A DNA stretch of 64,000 bases from Nansenia antarctica. Taxonomy: Eukaryota; Chordata; Actinopteri; Argentiniformes; Microstomatidae. Where the stretch lies: positions 75,642,832-75,706,831 of the forward strand of contig OZ022341.1 in assembly GCA_963989245.1 (NCBI GenBank), given 5' to 3'. The notes below the pieces were generated by a model. It had not been told where the DNA came from and made no database searches. It was given only the letters and a program-made list of their open reading frames with translations. Within the stretch, counting starts at the first letter, position 1. Each line of letters begins with the position of its first letter. This document shows positions 53,297 through 64,000 of this stretch, piece by piece. The position numbers were made by a program, and so were the translations under genes.

Positions 53297-54398
53297 TAAG
53301 GCTGCCACGATTAGTCGACTAGTCACGACGACGTCGACTACCAAAATCGTCGCCGACATATTTGGTAATCGCCGTAGTCGCATGTTTTTTTGGAGCTGAA
53401 ATAAGCGTTTTTTAATTTTTTTTTATTTTTTTTTGCCTAGCACCAGGGGAGCCCCCCCTCCCAGATTTCGTTGTTTGGTACCTGTACTATATCAATGACA
53501 ATAAAGACCATTCATTTCATTCGATAAGCATTCGTTTTTCTTCCCTGAAGCTGCCACTGGCTAGCGTCTCCCAGTGTCTTTGATGTACATGCGCAGTGTC
53601 GGTCATCCGGGGCACACGTGACTTCCCCGGAAAAACAAACAGAGAAATGTCTTCCTGTCCTCGTACCTCTAAAGTGTGGGAGCATTTCAACCACAACGTT
53701 GAAAAAAAGAATGTAAAATGTAAAGTTTGCAAAGCTGAACTCGCTTATCATGGCAGCACGTCTATGATAAGCGAGCATCTAAAAAGGAAGCACGTTGTGG
53801 CAGATGACGAGGAAGACGATGGCTCGTCTCGGTAAGCTAGTTAGCTTGTTATTGGCTAACGATATCGTTACGTTAAAAGCCTTCTTACATTATTTTACGT
53901 TGTCATCAAAGCGATACTTATCAAATAGCTAAAAATGTTGTCTTAACGTTACAGTGCTAAGAAGGCGCGTTCTACTATGAGATGAGTGAAGCAAAGCAAA
54001 ACTTTTGTACTCTGTACAAGTATTTATTTTTGTTTTTGTATTCTTTTGGTTGCCTAGTGCCTAGCCTACCTCATTTTACTCAGCAGTTTGCACCCTCTAC
54101 TACTCTTTACATTACATTACATGCAAGTGATGCCAGAAATAAATCTGCAAAGTTCATTAAAATATCTATTTTTGAGTGAACAATCATTTTAATTGTCTTT
54201 ATTTTTAGTTAGCACATGCCTACAACAACAACTAACAACTTCAAGCTAAATTTAGAAGCTGATTTAGAAGATGATAGCTAAATAAGAGCGATTGAGTAAT
54301 TGTGCGATAAGCTGTAATTTATGATCCGATTAGTCGACTAATCGTTAAAATAATCGGTGACTAGTCGACTATGAAAATAATCGTTTGTGGCAGCCCTA
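53297..54398 (+). mobile_element. hAT-D element with BED exon
   Basis: From TAAGGCTGCCACGATTAG to TGTGGCAGCCCTA, flanked by CTCTGATG (53289-53296 and 54399-54406). Ends are full of AGTCGACTA words. It carries one BED exon and a nested LINE tail (53436-53521, ACCAGGGGAGCCCCCC to TTCATTTCATTC). The catalytic region is missing. Confidence 0.9.
53647..53831 (+). CDS. BED zinc-finger exon of hAT-D
   Basis: MSSCPRTSKVWEHFNHNVEK, VKCKVCKAELAYHGSTSMIS, EHLKRKH: a complete BED finger (C-x2-C...H-x4-H), then an acidic DDEEDD tail and a GTAAGC donor. No further exon is present inside the element. It is a deletion derivative, unlikely to be active. Confidence 0.7.
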
Positions 54399-54902
54399 CT
54401 CTGATGTTCATGGTCAATTAAATCAGCCTATTTTGTGAAACAAATAATGTTCCCGCTAATGGGTTAACCGAGCTCTCGCACCTAACGTGCAAGCACCTAG
54501 CTTCGAACTATTCATAGCAATATGCGCGGGGTTGGTTTTCTTTAACTCAACTGATAGCATTACCTTGCTGTTGTTGTTTACCGAATGCTCCATCTGACTG
54601 TCACACTGTGATTTTACTTGTGTAAACAGTTAATAAGTAACGTTAGCCGGTTTTGTGCGTGTACTCATGTCGGCCTACTTCGTATTGATCTTTCTGTGTG
54701 TGTGTAATGCGCGTTCCGCATGTTCCGCTGCAGCTGTAGGATATATTGGTATTTGATCACCTTCTATATAAAATCACCTGCTCGGCTTTAATGACTTAAC
54801 CGCTATTCAAGAAATTATAATTGTTGCCACCCTCTAGTTTTTGGTGAAACTACGTCTTTGTTTTGAGCGCCAGTGCGCGTTTTATGCGCGTGCACGCCGA
54901 TT
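54399..54902. other. Unassigned sequence inside hAT-A
   Basis: Unique, with no recognised coding sequence. It joins hAT-A transposase at about 54903, where the frame stops matching hAT proteins. Confidence 0.4.
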
Positions 54903-55752
54903 TTTTTAAATTCTGGAGCGCTTTGGTCGCCACAGTACTGTGGTTGAAGTGGCTCACGAGTTTGGCAGCGGCAGAGATGACACGATACAAGTACATTGCA
55001 AAACCATCATGTATTGCTAGCTGGAGGGTGTGGGCGAAGCATGCCATGGAAATCCAGTTGACTCGGCCGGGTCTGTTGGCAGCAACTATATTTGCTGCGT
55101 TGTCGTGGACGCATGCAATAACGCGGCCTTCGATGTTCCACTGGGCTACAGAGTAATTTAGCTTCTCAGCTAGGACGTCAGCTGTGTGGCGACTGGGCAG
55201 ACTTTCAGTGACCAGGACGGCTGAGCCAATTTGCCAGTCTTCTCAGATGAAGTGAGCAGTGATCGTTATGTAACTCTCTGTATTGAGTGCCGTCCAGCAG
55301 TCGGTAGTTATGGCAACCATGTCGCTAGCTAGTGCTAGCTTATTTAGCAGGTGCTGCTTCGACTCCTGGTAGCGCATTTCTATGCGCCTGGTTATAGAAC
55401 GTCGCGATGGAACAGGATATGCTGGCTCGACTATTTGCATCAGCGCACGAAATCCTCTACCCTCGACAAAACTGAGCGGCAGAATATCTGTTTCAATTAA
55501 TTTACAGATGGCCATCGTTATTTTCTCTTCTCGTTGTGCATCACACCTCCCGCGTATAAGATGAGACATGATGGAGGGCTGAGAAGGTAGCGAAGGAGCA
55601 ATCAGGGTCTGGTGTACGGTTTGCAGGTGGTATTTCATCGGGGTCGTTGTCGTGTTGTATTTATAGGTCACTGCGCAGTGTTTGCAATGAACGAGGTCGC
55701 CTTTCAGATCAAAATGCTCCCACACCAAGCTTCGTTTCGCTCGCTTCGCCAT
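54903..55752 (-). pseudogene. hAT-A transposase N-terminal half
   Basis: BED finger (KRAKRSLVWEHFDLKGDLVH, CKHC...H...H), VEGRGFRALMQIVEPAYPVP, the first catalytic aspartate in ITTDCWTALNTESYI, a second in HDNAANIVAA, and ACFAHTLQLAIHDGF, ending at HFNHSTVATKALQ. It is broken by a stop near 55240 and cut after KALQ. The first 170 residues (55243-55752) are open. Downstream exons lie at 44433-45606, far across the inserted DNA. Confidence 0.8.
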
Positions 55753-56095
55753 TTTCCGAGCTTGCTCTGCTAACCTTTTTTTACAACTGTGTAATAAACT
55801 TGAACTTTTTTATAAGACGCTCTCAGTGCCTCTTTGTTGAGGGGAACCTGGAATTACTGGAGGTTACACTAACGTACGGGAAATTGTTGCATCATGCCGT
55901 ACTGCGTTGCGAAATTCAATGCGAAGGCAAATGCAAAGTTCATTTCTCACACATAACGTGGACAAACTAATTTCCATTATTATTATTATTTAAAAAAAAT
56001 CCAATTTATTAATGATTATCGAGCAAAATATTTTGTGATCGACCAAGATCCTTATCGATCAATGATCGATCGTCGATCATTGATGCCCACCCCTA

Positions 56096-57243
56096 CCTAA
56101 GACAGACAAACAGGTTGTCAGTGAATATATACAATAAGACAATTGGAATGTATCCAGTACACATTACCTTGAGTCACAGGCTGCGAAGCTTCTGATATGG
56201 GGCGTTGTGATGACGAGGAGGAGGAGGAGGAGGCGGAGGCGGCGCTGTTTCGTATAACAGTAGCACATTCGGAAGTGAGCCTCCTTTCGGCCTCTGCTGC
56301 TTTATTGGGGCTAAAGAAGCCTATCTTTTTAAATCGTGGATCAAGCAGTGTCACCAGTGACATTATGCTCATTGATTGCAATATGTACAGCTTTTCCTTT
56401 AACTGTCTTCTTAGACTCTCAGCCATTGCTGTGCTCTCTTGTGTTTGGACAAGTCCCATTTCCTCCTCCAGTGTGTGGTATAGCATTGATAAAAGAGGAA
56501 TTACTTTTGAACCGGACACTCTTCTCCTCTGACAGCTCAACTGTGGCATCATTGAATGGGGATAGCACTTTTAGACATTCTGCAATTATGTCATTGTTCT
56601 AATGTGAGTGGGGCAATGTCAGTACGTAGGCCTGCCAAAGCTGCTGCTATAGGAGCCTTGAGGTCATACACACGCTGCAGCATATGGTATGTGCTGTTCC
56701 AGCGTGTATCCACCTCTTGGATCAGCTTCAGTGCCGGCCGGCCCATTTGCTCCTGCACCTGTGTCAGCCTCTCCTATAAAATTAGCCAACAAAAAGTGAT
56801 TAATTCAAGAGTCACTGCAGCAGCAACTTAAACCAAACAGTGTCATTTAGAATATTGCAATGAAAGAAAGGAATTCACCTTTGCAGTGGTGCTGCTCTTA
56901 AAATAGCCTGCCACCATCTTCCGAGAATTTGCCCGGATGTCAGCCAACATGTTGTTTTCTTTAATAGCCTTTTTTATGAGTAAATTTAAAGTGTGCGCCA
57001 CACAAATTGTGTGACGCAAGCGCAACTCCTTGGCACAAGCACCCATATTTGCTGCGCCATCCGTCACCATGCAAGACACTTTGTTGGTAATACCCCACTG
57101 GGCCATAAGTGCTGCTTTGACGTTGGCCAAATTCGCAGCAGTATGTGCATCAGGGAAATGCAGCACCCCTAAAACAACAGAGTGCAAAGAGGTGCTTGCA
57201 TCTATAAAATGGCAGGTCACAGCAAGATATGCATCAGTGTTGA
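56096..57243 (-). pseudogene. hAT-E transposase central exons
   Basis: Exon 56879-57243: NTDAYLAVTCHFIDAS, a catalytic-type MVTDGAANMG and CVAHTLNLLIKKAI, ending STTAK with a GTGAATTC donor. The next exon (56773 down to 56168): GRPALKLIQEVDTRWNSTYH, LRRQLKEKLYILQSMSIMSL, LLDPRFKKIGFFSPNKAAEA, with at least two frameshifts and a GTAATG donor. A ZBED-type hAT. It is cut on the right by hAT-B (57244) and on the left by hAT-A (56095), with its last exon at 43912-44432. Confidence 0.8.
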
Positions 57244-57441
57244 TTAGGGGTGTAACGGATCACCTACTCACGGATCCGATCGTGTCACGGTTTTTGAGTC
57301 ACGGATCGCATCATTTTTCGGATCAACACAAAACATATATATTTTTAATAAAAACAACATTTTCCTTGAATTCTGTAAAAACACCACTTTTAATGTGTGA
57401 AACAAAAAAACAACATTCAAGATGTCAAAACTGATATATAT

Positions 57442-57474
<33 letters not shown>

Positions 57475-57639
57475 CATCTATACAACATATACAGTATATA
57501 ATATATATATAACAACATATATATAACATCACTGCTGCAATCTGGTTGCCAAGTGAAACCTAACTTTACCTAAATAATAAAGTGAAATCCTTTAAACATG
57601 GTAAGAAAAAAAAGTAAATAAAGCAAAGCAGCCTCAAGC

Positions 57640-58038
57640 TTATAACTTCTTCATATTCATTTTCAAAAAGATGAGGATGTCCACATTGTCTGGGGAGAGG
57701 GCAGACCTATTTGCAGTCACTATGTCTCCTGCTGTGGAGAACACCCTCTCGCTAGGAACTGAAGTAGCCGGCACAGCCAGGTAGCGTCTTGCCATCATGG
57801 CAACGTGAGGGTATTTATCCTCATTCCTTTTCCACCATGCCAGTGGATCACCATCCAGTGGAATGCTGCTTGCTACCTTGTAGGATGACACCTCCTCCTC
57901 AATGGTGTTGGCAAACGTCTGGACTATGTCCATGCTGCTCACAAAGGTCTCCCCAAAAAGCTCCTGCATGGCTGACTTCTTTTGTGGAGGAGATGCCTCT
58001 GGCTCTGCGTCTTCTCCTGGCAGCTCTGTGGCTTGACC
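57640..58038 (-). pseudogene. hAT-B transposase last exon (hATC)
   Basis: After TCTGCAG at 58039 on the minus strand: MQELFGETFVSSMDIVQTFA, then LAWWKRNEDKYPHVAMMARR, VPATSVPSERVFSTAGDIVT, ALSPDNVDILIFLKMNMKKL and a stop. This is a full, open hAT dimerisation domain. Linked by splicing to the N-terminal part at 60341-61720, whose 3' end is frameshifted. Confidence 0.8.
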
Positions 58039-58184
58039 CTGCAGAAAAAAGGAATCGAACTATTAATCTAACTAATCATTTATTTTCATATTTCATAGAA
58101 CTATAATTGTAGCAATAACATACATTATTATCTAAATCCAAAATGGCATAGACTAAAATAATTGCAGTATTTATTATTTAAGTA

Positions 58185-60216
58185 CCGTATTTTCCGCACT
58201 ATAAGGCGCACCGGATTATAAGGCGCACCTTCAATGAATGGCCTATTTTAGAATTGTTTTCATATACAAGGCGCACCGGATTATAAGGCGCACTGTCGGG
58301 TTTTTTTTTTGACTGGGGTTGCGTTATGCATCCACTAGATGGAGCTGTGCTAAAGGGAATGTCAACACAACAGTCAAATAAAGTCAAACTTTATTAAGCG
58401 TTCTTAAACGTTGTTCAACGTTCAAACGTTGTTCAAACGTTAATGTGCATATTAACAATATTAACAATAACATATTAACAATATCTCCCAAACAATATAA
58501 CAAGTTCACTCTTCTCCCAAACGTGGAGGGGAACGTTTCTTTGTCTTTGTAGACCTCAAGCTTCACATTCCAAAGGCATGGGTGTTCTACAATGACATGG
58601 AGACATAACAATATTAACAATAACATATTAACAATATTAACAATATCTCCCAGCCTTGTTCTGTAAGGCGATCAACTTCTCCAGTATCGATTTAATTGAG
58701 TCGTCACTTACAAGCGAGTTCGTTTAATCTCAACGAGACGTTCTTGATATCACTTCTTAAGATGATATGATCCAATCAAATATTAGGCACCACTACTGAA
58801 CTGTTCATTAAGATAATATTTATTCAAGCACATCAGCAAGCAATAATAGTTCATTTCCATGGAAAAGAGTCTTTTCTAGTTTCACCTCTGCAGGCCTATC
58901 TCAGCTAGCCGTCAACAAGTTAACTGCAGTGGCTCCACTAAAACAAGAGTCCCTCTCACCTCCGTACATAGTCCTTTATACAATTCATCAAACATTTTGG
59001 GCTGGGTGATGCCCCCCCCCCTCTATCTGGTAGTTTTCCAAGTGTCAGCACAAATCCGTTGCAGCTGCAGAAAGTCTTCTCGTTAGCGTTGGCCTTCAAT
59101 TCTTCTCTTGTGTGGGTGCGAGAGTGTATGTATGTTATCAGCTTGAGTGTCCTGCTAGCGTCTCGTTCCCATGGTGATATCGTACTTTGTATGAGCAGAG
59201 CATTGTGTCAGTGTCCTTATCAGAATGTCTTGTTATCAGAATGTCTTGTGAAAACACAACTATTGAAGTTTACACAGTAATATTAGGATTCGATTTACAA
59301 GTTAGAAGAATAGACTTATCATTAATCATTAGTTATGAAAGTACAGAAAATAGAATATTATAACAGCAGGTGTAAAATGGTTGTTAGCACATAGGTAAAA
59401 ATAAGTAATTTACAGGCAGTTTGAATCATAAAACGTTCTTTTAGTCAGGAGCTTGTATTTCTTCTTGTCGCTCAAAAACAGAACCTCTCTTTTGGCTTTG
59501 CGTGACCTTCCTATTGTTCTCAACTGACCGCATTCACATATTATTTAAATGAGCACATAGTACATGATTTATCACTTCTAGTTATTTTAATACAAATTCC
59601 CAACAGTTCACTCTTCTCCCAAACGTGGAGGGGAACTTTTCTTTGTCTTTGTAGACCTCAAGCTTCACATTCCAAAGGCATGGGTGTTCTACAATGACAT
59701 GGAGACAGAGGGATGAGATGTTCATTAATTCAATTCAGTCAAACATTCAAACTTTATTTCAGTAAACACGTAGTAAAAGAAACAGTCTGATACCACTAAA
59801 TCAAACGTTAGTGCATAACTCAACATTGTTCAGTTATGTATAACACGTAAAGCTCACTTTTTCAGTTCATTCCTCGTCCACGAATCCCTTGAATTATTCT
59901 TCTTCAGTGTCCGAATTGAACAGTTGGGTGAGTACGGCATCCATTCAGAGCACATGATAGCATAACAATAGCATAGCATTCGCGGAGATTCCAAGATGGC
60001 GGCCGTCGTTTACTGATTACCGTAATGCTGCAAGCGGTGCGGCTTTGTAGTTTACCAGTCGTACTGAAACATTTTATTATTATTAAAAAAAAAATATTGG
60101 TCATGTAATTTTTACATTTTGATCCATATATAAGGCGCACCGGATTATAAGGCGCACTGTCGTTTTTTTTTTTTTTTTTGGACTTTTAAGTGCGCCTTAT
60201 AGTGCGGAAAATACGG
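58185..60216. mobile_element. TIR element with CCGTATTTTCCGCAC ends
   Basis: Perfect outer ends CCGTATTTTCCGCACTATAA and its complement, with repeated TATAAGGCGCACCGGATTAT subterminal words, flanked by TA. It lies in the hAT-B intron. No transposase. It contains two copies of a 105-bp segment with TTCACTCTTCTCCCAAACGT (58505-58610 and 59606-59705) around a roughly 950-bp LTR-like insert (about 58650-59605, TGTTCTG to CCCAACA). Confidence 0.85.
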
Positions 60217-60269
60217 TAATTAAATATTAGGTAAAAAAAAATGTTTATATACAGTATATATATATATTT

Positions 60270-61720
60270 TTTAACCTTTTCTTCAGTGCCCACAATCTCA
60301 GTGATGAGATCGCTGTATGTCCTCTGACGTAGGGTAGGGTCTAGGTGAGACAGCGACTTGAACCTTGGGTCCAGTGCAGTAGATCGATGAAGGTAGTCCT
60401 GTAGAGGGGGGTCAGGTCCCCTCTAATGGCAGCCTTGACATCTCCAGTGATGTTGCTGTCTTGCTCATCTGGGGCCATGGATTGTAGAATCCTTGTTTTC
60501 AGAGGTAGGATCATGGACACAGATGGTGCTGTTTCAGTGCTCATCAGAGTTGATATCATCTTTAGGGGTTTGAGCACTTGGAGGACCTCTTCTGCCACTT
60601 TCACGTCACCATCAGACAAGGTGACAATGTCTTTGACATTTCTTTTCAGGGTCTTGTCTGTCAGTGCAGAGTATACAGCTGCCTGCTGCTCCAGATAGCG
60701 CTCCATCATGTCATAGGTGGAGTTCCATCTTGTTGTGACATCCTGTATGAGCTTGTGGGTTGGTAGCTGTAGCATTTCTTGCTTGGTCTTAAGCAAATGA
60801 GCGGCTGTTGTGCTCCTGTGGAAATAGGAAACAACCTTCCTGATCCTCCCAAGGAGGCGGTCCATCCGGTTGACAGAGATTCCCCTTTGGGATGCTAAAT
60901 TAATGGAATGTGCAAAGCACCCTATCTGTGGCCCCAGTCCAGCTTCTATCACTGCATTTGCTTGGTTCTTGGCATTATCTGTGGTGACTGGGATATTTAT
61001 ATTGGGTCTCTCTAGCTTCCACTCTGCTACTGCTCCTGTCAGGATCTGCGCCAGATTGGTACCTGTGTGACTCTCATAGAGTGCGCGCGTCTGCAGCACG
61101 GGACTGCGCATCTCCCACTCTGCTGTGATGTGGTGAGCCGTCACGGTCACGTAGCTTTGCGTTGCACGGGAGGTCCACCCGTCTGTGGTGAGGGCAACAG
61201 AGGATGCATTTGCTAATTCGCCGACAATTAGGATCCTGTTCTTTTCATAGAGGTCGGGCACAACCTTCTCACTGAAGTGGGGGCGCGAGGGGATTCTGTA
61301 ACGTGGCTCAAGGACATTGATCATATTTTGAAACCCTCTGTTCTCCACAACGGAGTATGGCCTCATGTCTGCCGCGATAAACTTCCCAATTGAATTCGTA
61401 ATGGCTTTAGCCCGGTCTGAGTCTGCAGGAATCGGTTGTTTAAATGACGTTTGGAGAAGTTGTTGTTCAGCTACTTTTTTCTTGCCCCCCGTCATCAACA
61501 CACCTGGGTGATGTCGCGTTAAATGTGTGGCCATGCTTGACGTATTGCCTGCCTCATAAGATTTCCGCGTGGCACAATGCCTACACACCGTAACTTTCTT
61601 ATCGACCTCCCTCCTTCCATCATTATTATAAGTGACAGGGAAGCCAAAGTGCTCCCATACGTGTGATTTAAATGACGAGGGAGGCCTTTCCAGTTCGCCA
61701 ACGTTGCTAGCACTCGCCAT
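60270..61720 (-). pseudogene. hAT-B transposase N-terminal part, one frameshift
   Basis: 459 residues open from ATG 61720. Near residues 14-75 is a BED finger (FKSHVWEHFGF; CRHCATRKSYEAGNTSSMAT; HLTRHH). Then VVENRGFQNMINVLEPRYRI, first catalytic aspartate ALTTDGWTSRATQSYVTV, second in PVTTDNAKNQA, CFAHSINLASQRG, and TRWNSTYDMMERYLEQQ. At about 60395 the frame shifts; the expected YLHRSTALDPRFKSLSH continues in the next frame to about 60270. One repairable-looking break in an otherwise clean protein suggests fairly recent activity. It cuts and pastes hAT-B ends. Confidence 0.85.
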
Positions 61721-62265
61721 GATACTTGTTACTGTGGATTCCCAGCTTCACGTGGAGTGAGTACGTAACAGAGTATATATATATATTTTTTTTTTCATTA
61801 TCAACCTACACGCGCTTTAGAGTAAAATAAAGCACGCAACTGTCACGTCTATTTTTTCATACCAACTCTACATTGTGATTTACAAGAGATATTAAGTTGT
61901 AGTGACCGCTCGTTAGCGAGCAAAGTATTCATAATTCACGGCGTTCCAGCCTTGTACAAAGCATTGTTATATGTTTGTGTTTACTACATCACCCAGGCTG
62001 CTTAGCGGGTGATATGACGGGATATAAGTGGGACAGAGAAGAATGAATGTTGTTGTTGTCAGTACGCATGCAGAGAGTGAGAATAAAGCGCACATGATTG
62101 TTTTTCTACCGGCAAAACGACTACATCGTCCTGTTATTGCCGTCACTCCTACAAAGTAATATTATTACTTGGTTACATTTTGCTATTGATCCGCGGTACA
62201 CATGCGTTCCGAACCGTGGAGGGCGATCCGTAGGGATCACGGATTATCCACGATCCGTACGCGGA

Positions 62266-62266
62266 T

Positions 62267-62306
<40 letters not shown>
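62266..62306. repeat. ATT microsatellite
   Basis: TATTATTATT run that replaces the outermost end of hAT-B. Confidence 0.9.
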
Positions 62307-62307
<1 letters not shown>

Positions 62308-62589
62308 AGCTGGCTCTGGTGCTACCATAGCTCAAATGTCCTAATTCACCACACCTTCCCTCAAGTGTGTGCTTGTGCACTTCCCCAACATGGATTTCTA
62401 ACTAATTGTCTGTAAGATATAGTGTAAACTCTCTCCAGCCAGTGCAATCCTACCTGTGGGAGAATACAGTACCCAGCTGCACACTTCAGGAAAAGGCTTA
62501 AGAATTGATTGATGCAGCAGCAGATTGTACCTATCCTAATGTCATGTTAACCCTAACACTTGTCCCCTCTCCCTCACCAGTGTTTTCTT
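62307..62589. other. Spacer, no gene recognised
   Basis: Unique sequence between the hAT and the Tx1 LINE ORF1. Confidence 0.4.
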
Positions 62590-64000
62590 CTGCTTGGTGT
62601 CAACGGAGCTGGAAATGGAAGATGTTCCCCGGAGACTCCATCGCAGTGGCGTAGCGGACGGGCCCGCAAGCGACGCACCGCGGGGGGGCCCCAGCCACTA
62701 GGGGGCCCCCTAACATTGGTTGCTAGCACCCCCTCTCTCCTAATGGGGCAGCTGAAGCTGACGGTGGCTGACGTCCTCTGCCTGCAGGGGAATCTGATGG
62801 AGAACTCATACGACGTGACGTTCTACCCGGCGGCCAGGACCGGGAAGGTCGTGGAGGTGTGCACCATCGAGGCCTCGGTCAGGCCTCTGTCACTCTATAG
62901 AGTGACAAGCCTGGCGAAAAACAATTTCCGGGTCTTGACGGTGCACATGTACAACCCGCATGTGTCGGACGAGGCGGTGGATTTTTTTTGTCCCCGGTGG
63001 TCTGTCTGATCAAGGAGTCTTTGAACACCTGCCGTCTGTATATCTTCTCCTCCACTGTGCCACAAGTGATCAGTCTGTATATGACATTTTCAGTTTGTCC
63101 GCTATGTGGACGTCACGTCGCAGGCCCGCCGCATCAGAGACTCGCTGGGCTTCTGGACGGGACGGTGCCAGTTCCAGGTGCTCCTCCGAAAGGACGAGGA
63201 AGGATTCGACGGCTACGTCCACCCCCCGGCACTTTTCTCGCTGGGGGCGGATAGGAGGACCCTTTTTTATGCCCTTTTGCAGGCGGTGTCGGCAGGCCGG
63301 TCACGGGCAGGCAAACTGTGGCGGGCTGAGGTGCAGAGTCTGCCAGTCTACGGAACACACTACAAGAGACTGCACCCAGCCCAGACAATGCCACCAATGC
63401 GGTAAGACTGATCACCTTTACAGGGACTCCCCGGACCGGCAAAGGTCATATGCTGACGCCGCAAGGGGGGGCGAGCCGGGAGATAGAGGGGCCCCGGGAC
63501 GGGCTGGGGGAGCACCTGGGCCCTGCGGCAGAAGGCGTGGTGAGGGCCACCGTCATCCCTCGGCTGGAGGAGGAGGGGGGGACCCTGGAGGCGCTGACGG
63601 GGGATGGACCGAGCAAGTATAGGCACGAGGACACAGGGAAAATGTGAAAATTAAGGGTTTTTATTTACCCAAAAATAATACAGGGTTAACAAAAACCAAT
63701 AGTGGGTTACAAAGGAAAATGAATAACATAATGGACGGGCCCAAATTAACTAATAACTGAACAGAACACGAGCCTCCTGACACTGATGACCTCAAGGTAT
63801 ATATAGACCTAGTCAGGTACATTTAAATCATGCAGGGAATCAATTAATTAAACTAATACATAAATGAACAACTATACTCAAGGAGCTGAGGGGGTTCCTG
63901 GCGGCGCAAAATGGAGAGCCTGGAGAGCAGGATATGCTGTCGCTGCCGGGGGCCCCTACAACACTGCAGGAGGCTCCGGGGGACGTCGGCAGCACCGGGA
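62590..64000 (+). mobile_element. Tx1-type LINE, 5' part
   Basis: GC-rich ORF1 region on the plus strand, continuing past the right edge. An AT-rich insert (about 63646-63890) splits it; the ORF1-like frame (ELRGFLAAQNGEPGEQDML) resumes at about 63883. Confidence 0.65.
62740..63645 (+). pseudogene. LINE ORF1 with CCHC zinc knuckles, frameshifted
   Basis: Gag-like nucleic-acid-binding protein of Tx1/L1-type fish LINEs (ZCCHC3-like). The first frame has MGQLKLTVADVLCLQGNLME, TIEASVRPLSLYRVTSLAKN. After breaks near 62985 and 63100, another frame reads VDVTSQARRIRDSLGFWTGR. A third carries three knuckles: CRRCRQAGHGQANC, CRVCQSTEHTTRDC and CHQCGKTDHLYRDS, the last with serine where the final cysteine belongs. 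Then an alanine/glycine/arginine-rich tail. Not functional as it stands. Confidence 0.75.

Larger units (their letters stand above)
44433..56095 (-). mobile_element. hAT-A composite, 11.7 kb, with CCTAAGAC target duplication
   Basis: Ends are TAGGGCTGGGCAAACGA (44433) and, on the minus strand, TAGGGGTGGGCATCA (56095), the same two ends as the compact copy at 29893-30648. Both outer flanks are CCTAAGAC (44425-44432 and 56096-56103). Excision in silico, keeping one copy, joins the hAT-E intron and last exon in frame. Transposase parts are kept only at the ends (54903-56095 and 44433-45606). The middle 9.2 kb holds other hATs and the dnmt1 and esrrg exons. Confidence 0.85.
57244..62265 (-). mobile_element. 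Near-complete hAT-B element
   Basis: The 3' terminus on the minus strand is at 57244 (TAGGGGTGTAACGG on plus). The 5' side reaches the GGAGGGCGATCCG subterminal region (62219-62265), but the last bases are replaced by an ATT repeat. It carries two transposase parts separated by an intron that holds another transposon. It inserted into the hAT-E exon ending at 57243. It is the coding relative of the non-autonomous hAT-B pieces at 47030-52261. Confidence 0.85.

Noticed and set aside
62098..62415. 105-residue frame with isoleucine run
   Set aside because: It crosses the ATT microsatellite and hAT-B end; no domain.

Overview
The window looks like ray-finned (teleost) fish genomic DNA. It carries spliced vertebrate-type genes (F-type lectin/fucolectin, dnmt1 and esrrg exons, a cyclin box) in a dense mix of fish transposons: CR1/L2/Rex1-type and L1/Tx1-type LINEs, a young endogenous retrovirus, many hAT families, and IS3EU-like and Harbinger-like pieces. 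No species can be assigned from the sequence alone.

Layout. 1-1880: 3' half of a LINE on the minus strand. 1880-27466: a head-to-head locus of two-domain F-type lectin genes. On the minus strand lie an apparently intact gene (copy B, CDS 6117-15752) and a gutted relative (copy C). On the plus strand lie a promoter plus first-exon relic (copy D) and a full-length but broken gene (copy E, 21423-27030). Copy B carries a recent 6.9-kb retrovirus in intron 2. Copy E carries an L1/Tx1 LINE in exon 3. L2 LINE scraps and minisatellites fill the spacers. 27467-36520: a CpG-rich promoter-like zone and a small spliced gene of unknown identity (coiled coil plus a chromodomain-like end), with hAT, LINE-tail and IS3EU-like insertions in its introns. 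37618-37972: two cyclin-box exons on the minus strand. 38600-39500: inverted-repeat elements. 40167-42139: exons of a hAT-like (ZNF862/KIAA1586-type) protein, broken by two insertions.

42500-62270 is a nest of hAT transposons. A dead element (hAT-E) was split by hAT-A, whose two ends lie 11.7 kb apart (44433-56095) yet are flanked by the same 8 bases, CCTAAGAC. Inside hAT-A sits a second hAT composite (hAT-B, 47030-52261) that holds intron-containing dnmt1 exons and one esrrg zinc-finger exon. This resembles a gene-capturing (Pack-type) hAT and is the most interesting structure in the window. hAT-E is also cut on its other side by a nearly complete hAT-B transposase copy (57244-62265), which has its own nested TIR element. 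62590-64000: start of a Tx1-type LINE ORF1 with CCHC zinc knuckles, running off the right edge.

Expected host products are the secreted lectin from copy B and perhaps the coiled-coil protein. The dnmt1, esrrg and cyclin pieces look like fragments. Exon borders were read by eye from splice signals and reading frame. Identity percentages and database hits were not computed.
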